Source: Tritrichomonas musculus
Lineage: Eukaryota > Parabasalia > Tritrichomonadida > Tritrichomonadidae
Assembly (NCBI GenBank): GCA_039105265.1
Contig: JAPFFF010000012.1
Coordinates: 3,658,001 to 3,722,000 of the forward strand
Reading direction: 5' to 3'
DNA length: 64,000 nucleotides
Shown here one piece after another: positions 8,747-17,783 of the stretch. Position numbers and translations under genes: made by a program. The notes beneath the pieces were generated by a model, which did no database searches, was not told where the DNA came from, and was given only the letters and a program-made list of their open reading frames with translations. Position 1 is the first letter of the stretch, and every line of letters starts with the position of its first letter.

Positions 8747-10496
8747 ATGGATCTTGAAGAAGAATACCAAAAAAAATTCCAATTTAACCCTAATATTTAT
8801 TGTATCGCAAAGAAGCCATTTTTATCTTTCAAGTTCAATGTTGCTCATTATTTCGAAAAAGTGTAAAGTATACAAAAAAACCAGTTCCTAACCGCTAAAA
8901 ACCAGTTCCAAATTTTAATTTCAATTGTTTATATTATATTTTTTGATAATAAAAACGATAATTGAATGGTTTATATTAATCATTATTGAATATAGGTCCC
9001 ACCGATAAATTTTATTTGAATTTTTGTATAAATGAACTTTTTGAATACTCAATTGTTTAAACAATAGCACATCATTTAATTAAGAGTATTCAACAGAAAG
9101 GCTGCCACCTAGAGAACAAGAAACCTATTGGATCAGAAGTACTTTCGATTTTGTGTGTGTTGAAACAATGGTCGCATCAGAAATGTATCAAAATTGTTTT
9201 GACTATAGATCTCAATGTCATCACATATTTTCAAAAAAATCTTGTTAAGAAAACAAGTTTCCCGCTTTAAGAACATGCTAAATTATTGAATGATACCTCT
9301 ATATGGCTGAATTTTTAAACTTTTTTGAATATAATTAAAATTATTTTTCGAAATTTGTTAAAATTGTTTTTAAAATTGTTTTTAACTTGTGATGAACACA
9401 ATGAACCAAATGATGGAATTGTTGTATCATTCTTTTTTGGTCAAGGAATCTGATTTTCATAGAGATATTTTATTATTCACTTTTGCCCAGAAAAAGTCGA
9501 ACTTTTCCAAGGGAAAAGTGAATTTTGAACATCCCTAGATTTTCACCTTATATTCACCATTTTTTTATCTTTTAAAATTATTTGAGAAAAAACATTTTTA
9601 TTATTCTCAAAAATTTTACAAATTCAAAGAATAAAAAATATCTTATCAGAAAATTGAAAGAACAAAATTTTGGGAACTGGTTTTTATCAGAAAGGAACTG
9701 GTTTTTTTGCATACTTTATTTGAATTTTCAATCATACATTTTTCAAAAACAAAAAGGAAGTAAATTGGATAGTGAATTTGGATTAATGGCATATGATTAT
9801 GTGCATCCATTAATTTCTTTATCAATTTCACCATTAAAAACTTTTTTATTAGCAATATCAGGTGATCAATATTCAGTATCAATGGGACCTGAAGAAAAAT
9901 CTATATTTCTTAACTTTTCCTATTCTCCAAATTTAAGTTACCGTCTTTTAGCAACCTTTGGCAAGTCTCCTTCAATTGTTGGAAGTATAAATAATTTAGA
10001 TGACGCTTTGTCTTTGCATATCTATAAAAAGAACCTTTCATTATTTTATAAGCTGACTGTTGAAGAATTAGGAATTTTTTATTCAGGTTTCAAATTCAAA
10101 AATTCTAATTCTTTTTTTGAACGTTTTACTCATTTTCTGAGTAGTATCGAAATGCCTGCAGGAAATCATTTGATTTCAATTAGTTCAGAGTTATCTGAAA
10201 CAATTGGAATTACTTTATCTGATAAAATTGGAAATCATTCAATTCATTATTATTTTAGAAATATTCCTGTTTCTCGCAGTGGCACTTTGTTCAAAAATTA
10301 TTGTCATCTACAATACAAATACAAAACTAGAAATAAAAACAAAATTGGGTTTTTGTATGATTTTGATGATGATTCTATTTTTACTAGAGGATCGCTTTTG
10401 ATTTCAAATAGGTTTAAATTAAAAGCTTCATTAAAATATAAAGAAGGAAATATAGTTGATAAGTCTTTTGGAGTTGTTTTTAATTTATTCAAGTAA
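8747..10496 (+). pseudogene. Outer hydrogenosomal membrane beta-barrel-like gene, split by a transposon
   Basis: A first segment, 8747-8863, encodes 39 residues from ATG (MDLEEEYQKKFQFN to HYFEKV). A second, 9717-10496, encodes the remaining 259. If the TA-flanked element 8866-9716 is left out, keeping one TA, the frame continues ...EKVYLNFQSYIF... without a break, for a protein of about 299 residues. The product shows alternating polar/hydrophobic strands throughout and ends KSFGVVFNLFK, which fits the beta-signal (polar-x-G-x-x-hydrophobic-x-hydrophobic) recognised by the outer-membrane sorting machinery. A VDAC/Tom40-superfamily barrel of the hydrogenosomal outer membrane is my best guess; a specific member cannot be named. 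The open part downstream of the element starts only with sequence from the element itself. Confidence 0.6.
8866..9716. mobile_element. 851-bp TA-flanked non-autonomous DNA transposon (mariner-like) inside the beta-barrel gene
   Basis: The terminal inverted repeats are AAGTATACAAAAAAACCAGT at the left and AAGTATGCAAAAAAACCAGT in reverse complement at the right, extending with gaps to about 48 bp. Each end carries the motif ACCAGTTCC twice, about 21 bp apart, as expected of a transposase binding site. A TA dinucleotide flanks both sides (8864-8865, 9717-9718), matching Tc1/mariner-type insertion. Excision at these points restores the host frame exactly. No transposase frame remains inside. Confidence 0.8.
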
Positions 10497-10563
10497 AAAT
10501 CAATTTTTACTCTGTGTGTAAATTTTTTTTTTTTTAAATTTTTGAATCATTTTTAAAAAATGA

Positions 10564-10921
10564 CTGACTTAGACATCGTTATCACTTTATATTTTGAGAA
10601 GACATCGTTATCATAACTGATTTAACTAAGATTTGGTAAAATCCCTATATATTATTAACCAATGAATAAAAGAAAGAGAACATAAAAGATGGTACTCAAA
10701 TTGCCATTCAGCATAATTTAAAAATTCTCAATTAATTGATAATGTTGATGATGATAAAACCAAGGATTAATTCTCGACCACCAAAGAATAGTATATATGA
10801 ATATTGCAACGATGTTTATAAGAAGCAATAGAGGTGCATTGTCACATCATTTATAATCGTCTTTAACATTAGAGCAGTATTCAGGAAAACCATATCAAAG
10901 TGATAACGATGTCTAAGTCAG
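10564..10921. mobile_element. 358-bp MITE-like element
   Basis: The ends are perfect 25-bp inverted repeats beginning CTGACTTAGACATCGTTATC. The motif GACATCGTTATCA is repeated 28 bp further inside the left end (near 10600), the same twin-motif layout as the element at 8866-9716. A TA occurs symmetrically inside the repeat, so TA-targeted insertion is possible, but the target duplication is not certain. No coding capacity. Confidence 0.65.
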
Positions 10922-11069
10922 CATAATTTCATCTTTTATTTAATTATTAATTGAAATAATTAATTGAAAAAGTTGGATTTTGAATGCATGGACTTTTTTT
11001 TGGACTTTTGGAGGTTTTTTTAGACTTGGGACTTTTTAACCTATTTGGTCAAACAAACAAATTCAAATG

Positions 11070-11424
11070 TGGTACTGAATAAGCAAAAGAGACTTTTTGT
11101 AAGGACATTCAAATAATTGAAAGAAAATAATTTTTTCTCTCAATTCTTTTTATTTTTGAGAGAATTAAAAAATAAAATTATTTTTAATCTTTTTATATTT
11201 TTACATAATTTTTACTGAGGCTACATACCGCCTAGCTGGCGTCGAGCGAAGCCGAGACCCCGCGGCTGGCGGTAAGAATCGGTAAAAATTATGTACCATA
11301 AAAAGATGTAAAAATCTTTTTATTTTTTTATATTTTCTCAGATAAAAAAATTGAAAGGTAAATTTATTCTCATTCAATTATTTGAATGTCCTTACAAAAA
11401 GTCTCTTCTGCTTATTCAGTACCA
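11070..11424. repeat. 355-bp palindromic repeat with a GC-rich core
   Basis: The outer arms (11070-11125 and 11370-11424) are nearly perfect reverse complements. The right arm is the 3' end of the DUF3447 fragment at 11378-11743, so that coding sequence has an inverted copy beyond the loop. Inside lies a second stem (TACATAATTTTTAC / GTAAAAATTATGTA) around a 46-bp GC-rich core at about 11228-11273 with CCGCCTAGCTGGCG and CGCGGCTGGCGG, unlike anything else in the window. Confidence 0.7.
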
Positions 11425-11743
11425 TGTATTTGATGACTTCATTCGATCCAAAAAAGGCGGCATAATCAATAATTTTAATTTTGTTGTCTTTCAGGAAAAG
11501 TTGATTTGTTTCATAGATCGATGTTGGAATATAACTATCAAGTGGTATATTATTTTTGTTAATATGAACAATGAATTCTTTTGTTCGCTTCATTCGAATA
11601 ATTTGACATAAATAATTGTCATTCTCGCCTTCTTTTCGTTTACTGTAAAAATCTGATGGAATATCTTTTCTGAGTTCATCAAAAATATGCTCTGAAAAAG
11701 TTTCATAAAAAGCATTTTGAATATTTTTTGATCGATCAACCAA
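11378..11743 (-). pseudogene. DUF3447/ankyrin protein fragment
   Basis: The 121 codons match the middle of the larger DUF3447-type gene at 49126-50250. Shared blocks are FY-KR-E-GEND-Y-C-IR, EFI-HINK--IPL, PTSIYETNQL and IDYAAFFGSNEVIKYM. It lacks the N-terminal third and all downstream ankyrin repeats, and stops inside the palindrome at 11070-11424. It is a truncated family member, probably cut off by the rearrangement that made the palindrome. It may not be expressed. Confidence 0.7.
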
Positions 11744-11897
11744 ATAAACTCACAATTATAACGATTTTATATTTTCATTAGTATTATTAGGTAATTAAGG
11801 TAGAATTATTTTATTTTTCAAAAGAATAGAAATATATATTTCTGAATTTAAAATTTTGTAAAATTTGCTTCATTTTTTATTATGCTCAATCAAAGAA

Positions 11898-12120
11898 GTC
11901 TTTCGTGAAGCATATGATCCTTTAAAGATATGCTTACCGTTGATAATTCCACATGGTACAGAAGTTTTTCAATAATATGGTCAACGCGATAATGAATATG
12001 ATATTGTTGTTTTACCAGAATTTACCGAAGAAGAAGTTTATGAAGTATATAGCATTACTGATAATAAGAAAGAAAGATTTAAAGTTATCAATTTTGGTTT
12101 AATAAACAGATTTTTTTATT
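11898..12120 (+). pseudogene. Unrecognised degraded coding fragment
   Basis: The plus frame reads EVFREAYDPLKICLPLIIPH and, after one in-frame stop, YGQRDNEYDIVVLPEFTEEE and VYEVYSITDNKKERFKVINF. Composition and length of the open stretch look like real protein rather than chance. No family was recognised and there is no start codon, so it is probably an eroded gene piece. Between 11744 and 12327 nothing else is visible apart from the promoter of the following gene. Confidence 0.4.
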
Positions 12121-12298
12121 AAATAGCATTGCATTATATACTAATAATATCATTGTTTCCCAAATCTGATAAGTCTGATGCAGAGATATTATTCCAAAAT
12201 CATAAAAATGACTTTAAACATAACAAAACATCTTTTTCCAAAATATATATATGCTTAGGATTTTAAAAATCGAGATATTTTAAATGATTATCAAATTG

Positions 12299-12303
12299 TC
12301 ATA
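12299..12303 (+). promoter_or_regulatory. Inr-like element
   Basis: TCATA, with its A 27 nt upstream of the ATG at 12328, matches the trichomonad initiator. Confidence 0.35.
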
Positions 12304-12327
12304 ACCGCTTTTATAAAAACAAAAGTA

Positions 12328-12864
12328 ATGCTATCATTTTTGACTCATGTCTATGAAAAATATTTTGTTAATAAGGAAATAAAATGTTTGATGTTGGGAT
12401 CGCATGATTCAGGGATTGAAACAATAATAAGTCAAATTGCAAATTTCCCTTTTGAATATGTATTTTTGGGAAATAGAAATAGTTTTCCATACAGAGAGTT
12501 AGATATCAGTTATTGGTATTTTGAAGGTGAATACCGCATCATTCACTTATTTAAACATTATAAAAATATCTTAGGAATAATATATATCGTTGATTCAAGC
12601 AATATTGAACAAATTAATAAATCCCGTGATGCAATTAGAGTTTTGCATGAAGAAGAAGCATTTAGAGATTCTGTTTTCCTTGTCTTGGCAAATAAACAAG
12701 ATAATCCAAATGCATACAATCCAAAAGAAATTACAAAAATGCTAAAATTGAACTCTATTTCAGACAGATATTGGAAATTATACGGTGTTAGCGGGAAAAC
12801 AGAAAGCATAATTGAAGCATTTAACTGGATTGAAGAAAAAATCAATGAAAAATTTTACTTTTAG
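12328..12864 (+). CDS. Arf-family small GTPase-like protein with degenerate nucleotide-binding site
   Basis: At 178 residues it has the length of Arf/Arl proteins. The scaffold is retained: an N-terminal amphipathic-like helix (MLSFLTHVYEKYF), KHYKNILGIIYIVDSSN near residues 76-92, VLANKQD at 119-125 (G4 motif NKxD) and YGVSGKT near 152-158. The P-loop position, usually GLDNAGKT, reads GSHDSGIE at 24-31, so the phosphate-binding lysine is lost. The G3 WDxGGQ motif is replaced around SYWYFEGEY (61-69). It therefore looks like a pseudo-GTPase, perhaps a membrane adaptor or a decaying copy, although the frame is fully open. There is no Gly2 for myristoylation. A perfect 24-bp palindrome follows 20 nt after the stop. 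Confidence 0.75.
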   Translation: MLSFLTHVYEKYFVNKEIKCLMLGSHDSGIETIISQIANFPFEYVFLGNRNSFPYRELDISYWYFEGEYRIIHLFKHYKNILGIIYIVDSSNIEQINKSRDAIRVLHEEEAFRDSVFLVLANKQDNPNAYNPKEITKMLKLNSISDRYWKLYGVSGKTESIIEAFNWIEEKINEKFYF

Positions 12865-12883
12865 TGAAAAATAGCTGGATCTT

Positions 12884-12907
12884 TTATAAACTTCATGAAG
12901 TTTATAA
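12884..12907. repeat. Perfect 24-bp palindrome in the 3' flank
   Basis: TTATAAACTTCATGAAGTTT plus the completing ATAA is self-complementary over 24 bp. It starts 20 nt after the stop of the Arf-like gene and could form a hairpin in the 3' UTR. Confidence 0.5.
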
Positions 12908-15112
12908 TTATATGCAATGATTTCCGATAATTTTTTGGAAATCAAATTAAAAATCTGAAATTAAAGATTATCAGGTATTATTTGAATAGTATAAGCATGA
13001 ATATCTTACATTATTGCGGTGTTTGATATAAAATTATTCAAAATACATAAATTTATAAAAAATAAAAAAAAAACTCATATAAAAAATTGAATAGAAAACA
13101 AGAAAACTAACGCGCGATATAATCATAAATCATTTAATAAACTATAATTATTGAACATACATAAATGTTTTTTGTATTTTGAAATTCAATTAATAATTAA
13201 TATCATTTAATGACAACTTTTTGAGCTTTGCCCAAAAAGTTGTCATTCTTGAGATCTATTAGTTATAATATTTCATTTGTTTTCTTCATGGAAGTTGATT
13301 TATGTAAGTTTTGAAAAGAAGATTTTTTTATTCAAAATTTATGAAAAAAAAAATTAAAGAAAAAAAACTTTCTGCATTTGATTTAAATTTTAATTAAACT
13401 TCAAAATATATAAAGAAAAAATTTTATTTCATTTCTCTCAAATTATCATTTTATGCGAAACGATTTGAATTTATAATTGTTCAATATTTAGAATATACAG
13501 TTATATAAAGTTTGTTAATTGTTTATATTTATTTTAAATATTTTTATAGTATATATAATATTATTAAAAGTTATATAATCTATGATATACATATAAATAT
13601 TAAAAGATATTTGCTTAATATTTTAATAAAAATTTCTTATTGAAAAAAAATCGTTATTAATGTTAATGATTTTAAAATTGATTTTTGCAGCTCAGCCCCC
13701 TGAATCAAATTAAACTAAATTTAGCATATCTTTATTAAATTAAATGTAAAATATTTAAATGTGATTATAATCTAAATAAATTCTTTATTTATTTAGATAT
13801 TTCAAAAAAATATGTAAAAATTGATTAAAATGAACTTTTTAACAAAATATGAAATATTTATAAAATATCAAAATGCATAATTAATCATTAATTTCCAATA
13901 TATATAATAATTAATCATTATAAATTCAATTCATCCATCAGGTGGCTGGATTGGGTTATTTTCATAGGATACTTGTTTGTGTTATTATAACTTATATAAT
14001 TGATATTTTAAAACATTTAAATAATAAATATATAAAATAAGTGCATTAGAATATAATATCAAAATGTTATTTAGTAATTATTAATACATAAAAAGATATA
14101 CATATTTTTATAAACGTTAAAAATGTAAAGTAGGTGATCGCACCTCTGCAAAAACGTATTTTTAATTTATTTTTCTTAATGATATTTATGAAATTAATTT
14201 TTTTATCTGATTTATATTCTAAAAATATTATTAATGTTTGTTTTCTTTGAATCTAATAGAGTTAATATTATCTAAAAATCCAAAACACTTTTCAATAAAT
14301 GTTGAATCAATCACGCAGATATGGCATACACCTGGCATTAAAATATATTTTCAAAGTATTTATAATTAGTTTGAATATCAGGCATTTTTTTATAAAGAAT
14401 AAATATCAAAATCATCATCTTTATCAGGTAGCAGTATAATGACTAGATATATAAATTTGTAAGATGCCAACACAAAGAAAATAAGAATAAAAACGCAGTA
14501 TTGAGAAAAAGACTAACGTGAAATACTATAAAAGTTTATCAAATCTCAAAATGACAGAAGAAAAATAGAGTTCATCACAAATTGAAAATTCATTTATATT
14601 TTTATTAAAGATAATAATCCAATTGACACTCATTTCAAAGGAGATTATATAAATGATGCCGAATATCCAGAATATCTGAAAAAAAAAATTAAATGAGGCA
14701 AATTAATGTTAAGAAATGGATTAAAAAGAATAAATAATAAATTTAAATAAATTTAATATATTAAAATTTTCTTTAAAATCAATATATAAATGTTTTTACT
14801 TATTTTATATGATTGAATAGTTTACATCATATTCATTGAATATTTTAAAACCCAATATTTTGGCTCCTGCAGAATATTTATTGATGAAAATAATATATAA
14901 CATATAAAATCATATAAAGATCCAAATATATTAAAACCAAGCTTTTTTATCATATTTCCTAGTTCTCGCACTTCTTTTATGAGCAAATTATTTCAATCGT
15001 GCATTCAATTATTTCAATTATGATAGAATTTTGAATATAAGATGAAATTCGGTCAATTTATCATATACAAATTGGCCTGTGATATAAAATACAATTATAG
15101 GTATTTGATTTT
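12908..15112. other. 2.2-kb AT-rich region without recognisable gene
   Basis: Long A/T runs dominate. One clear structure is the hairpin at 13209-13247. Between about 14235 and 14700 short frames of protein-like composition occur on both strands (for example VIDSTFIEKCFGFL on the minus strand), possibly the eroded remains of a gene or transposon; they are too broken to name. Confidence 0.4.
13209..13247. repeat. Perfect 15-bp hairpin
   Basis: The arms AATGACAACTTTTTG (13209-13223) and its exact reverse complement (13233-13247) flank a 9-nt loop AGCTTTGCC. No gene is adjacent on either side. Confidence 0.6.
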
Positions 15113-16075
15113 ATGCAAAATAGGGGACCGAATAATATTTTGATTCTATTCATTATATTATTATTTTTTTTATTAATTAATTTTTATTTGGTGCGGAAAT
15201 TTTCTATAAAACCACATGCCTTACTTAATTCCAAAAAGAATACGACCTTATTCTTTGGAATTATTACCAGTGAGGAATCCATTCAAAGAAGAAACATAAC
15301 ATATAACTATTGGATTAAAAAAGTATTAAAATATGGACATAATTATGTATATTGTACGAAATCTCCAATTGAAAGCAAATATAATTGGGTTCAATTAAAA
15401 TATTGGGGATTTCCAAACCTTGCGGAAGATCAAAATTTTGATAGAGAAGTCAAACGATTAACATTAGCAGAATACTTCCTTAAAAACACAACCTATGATT
15501 TTTTTATCAACCCAACAGATGATGTTATCGTTGATCCTGATAGAATCAATGAACTAGCTTCAATACTAGGATCTAAATATGATACAGATCTAAATCTAAT
15601 AATGTTGGGCAATTGCCAAACCATCACAGAAAACAATTTTTCATATCTTCAAGGAGGATCAGGCTACATCATGACCAGAAGAATGGCCGCAGAGTTTGTA
15701 CAGCACTCAAAAAGATGGATAAATGAAACCGCCGGAATGCAGGACGATTATGCCATAACAAACTTTTTGAATTACGTTGGTAAAAAACCGTCAGATGCCG
15801 CTGTTCCTTACATGGTAGGACACGGATTTCGCGAGCTCGTTACTCGAGGCTTTAGTGCACGCAGAATAAAAAAGTGTCCAAAAAACTTTTACGAGCCGCA
15901 CTGCAGGCAGGGCGTGCACAAAATGGAGGACATCTTTATCTTCCATCCTCTCTATATGGGTGTTGAACGTGGACTGAAAGCTTGGGAAGTTTTTCAGAAA
16001 TTAATTCATGATCCTAACCATCATTATGGATATTATAATGTTTACCATACTACTCATGTTTGTAAATTTAATTGA
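15113..16075 (+). CDS. Type II membrane glycosyltransferase, GT31 (Fringe/core-1 galactosyltransferase)-like
   Basis: This 320-residue protein starts at the ATG 15113. A single membrane anchor spans residues about 9-27 (LILFIILLFFLLINFYLV) after a short cytosolic tail, giving the type II topology of Golgi glycosyltransferases. The lumenal part has NPTDDVIVDPDR (133-144) as the metal-binding DxD-like motif, GGSGYIMTRRMA (181-192), equal to the GGAGY block of Fringe/C1GalT enzymes, and DDYAITNFL (211-219) as the probable acidic catalytic motif. Potential N-glycosylation sites include NTT and NET. It should transfer a hexose in beta-1,3 linkage onto secreted or surface glycoconjugates; donor and acceptor cannot be told. 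G/C-ending codons are frequent between about 15680 and 15950, unlike the 5' part. Confidence 0.75.
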   Translation: MQNRGPNNILILFIILLFFLLINFYLVRKFSIKPHALLNSKKNTTLFFGIITSEESIQRRNITYNYWIKKVLKYGHNYVYCTKSPIESKYNWVQLKYWGFPNLAEDQNFDREVKRLTLAEYFLKNTTYDFFINPTDDVIVDPDRINELASILGSKYDTDLNLIMLGNCQTITENNFSYLQGGSGYIMTRRMAAEFVQHSKRWINETAGMQDDYAITNFLNYVGKKPSDAAVPYMVGHGFRELVTRGFSARRIKKCPKNFYEPHCRQGVHKMEDIFIFHPLYMGVERGLKAWEVFQKLIHDPNHHYGYYNVYHTTHVCKFN

Positions 16076-16198
16076 ATAAAAAAAAATTTGTCTTTTCAAA
16101 AGAAAAAAAATAATCTATTTAAAATTTGAATGGATAATTCAAATTTGATAGGTCCAATTCAAGAGTGTAGTTTAAATGTATTTTTCGAGCCTATAATC

Positions 16199-16203
<5 letters not shown>

Positions 16204-16238
<35 letters not shown>
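16204..16238. repeat. Poly(A) tract of 35
   Basis: An uninterrupted run of A lies 130 bp downstream of the glycosyltransferase stop. Confidence 0.8.
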
Positions 16239-16239
<1 letters not shown>

Positions 16240-16373
16240 ATTTTATATCAATTATAGCATCTTGCTAAGTCCAAATGTCACTTTTTTTGACCTTTGAACC
16301 AAAATTTTTAAACAAAAAAAGTGACCTATAATATCAGTATATATTAATTAATTTATAAAAATATTTTTTATAT

Positions 16374-17493
16374 GGGAAATTACAAATGTCCCTACTTTAA
16401 CGGTCATTTTTAACGGCTATTAAATTTGTGAGGTGAAGTAGGGACATTTGTCGCTGCTCCATTTGTCCCTACTTTAACGGTCATTAATAACGGTCAAACA
16501 TATAGAAAATCTTTTTTTATTTTTATAAATGAGGTTACAAATATCCTTACTCATTGCATAAGAAAATGTGAATTATTTATTTAATATATTTTATTTAAAA
16601 TAGTATTAAAATGAATAAATCTTTATTTTTAGTGCTTTTTACAATAAAAAATTATAATTTGGTTAAAAAATCGTAATTTTCAAAGGCCAAAATATTTGAT
16701 AAACCTAAAAAATATGATCAAAAACTTAAAAAGACAAAAGTAGAATTAGTTCTTTGCATAATATAATAGATTCTTCTAATAAAATTCAAACTGAATATAT
16801 TATAATATTCGATTACTTTTTAGTAAAGATCGAAGTAATTTTCAAATTTTAAAGCATTTCCTTACATATATTAGATAAATATGTAATTATATAATTAAAA
16901 AATCATTTGATAAAAAGAAATTACTTTGTTTTAGCATTGATGGAAAAAAAAAATATTTTTATTAAAAAATCCATGACCACCTATTCACACTTTTTTCAAG
17001 AAAATTTGAAATAGATGCATTCAACTTTTTTGACCATGAAAACATCAAACAAAACTATTTATAAGAACTTCACATGCTATTTAACTTAAAAATATTTTTA
17101 TAAATGCAGATAAAGAAATTACTAATAATATTATTTCCTAATATAGAAGAATATTTTGTTTTAATTTAAATAAACATCTTTTGTATAATGTTAACGTTAA
17201 CATTTCGACTAATTTATTAAGTTTTTTTTTTGGATAAATCATATTCTAATTTTTATCTGAATTTTCAGTTTTTTTGAATTCGTCTTATAAACATTTTTGT
17301 AACCTAGCTTTGTTAAAACATTTTATGCGTAATTTATCATAAAATTCACATCTCTCGTTGTTTTTACAGGTAAATATATACTATAACCGTTAAAAATGAC
17401 CGTTAAAGTAGGGACATTTGTCGCTGCTCCATTTGTCCCTACCAATATGACCGTTAACAGTGACCGTTAAAGTAGGGACATTGGTCGCTGCCC
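16374..17493. mobile_element. 1.12-kb non-autonomous Mutator-like element
   Basis: The element starts GGGAAATTAC and ends CGCTGCCC, and is flanked by a perfect 9-bp target duplication TTTTTATAT (16365-16373 and 17494-17502), the hallmark of MULEs. Both ends carry repeated copies of the inverted motif ATGTCCCTACTTTAACGGTC: two at the left (near 16386 and 16463) and several at the right (17391-17480). The interior is AT-rich with no coding frame. The GGG...CCC termini are shared with the elements at 26019 and 33302. Confidence 0.85.
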
Positions 17494-17783
17494 TTTTTAT
17501 ATTTACTAAAATTATTCCTATTTTAAATTATTTTGCCATAAAAGATTAAGCTTGTAAAATATACCCAAATGTAAAAAAAAGACCTGGTCTTGGTGATTCT
17601 TTCTGGTCTTTTGGCGATTTTAATAAATCTTTTAAAAAGTTATTTCTTATGAATTATTAAATAAAATGATTAAATGATATTTGATTAAATAATAATTCAA
17701 TTTACGAATCAACATTCAATAAATTCAATGAAGTTATTTAATTACTCGGCTATATATATTCATAAAAATATAAATACTATTAA

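Noticed and set aside
8866-9716. Intron in the beta-barrel gene
   Set aside because: The ends are long inverted repeats with TA duplications; there is no GT...AG boundary or trichomonad branch-point-like 3' motif at the junctions.
13680-14160. Possible hAT-like element bounded by TTTTTGCAG and CTGCAAAAA
   Set aside because: Only nine bases match between the ends, and no 8-bp duplication flanks them.
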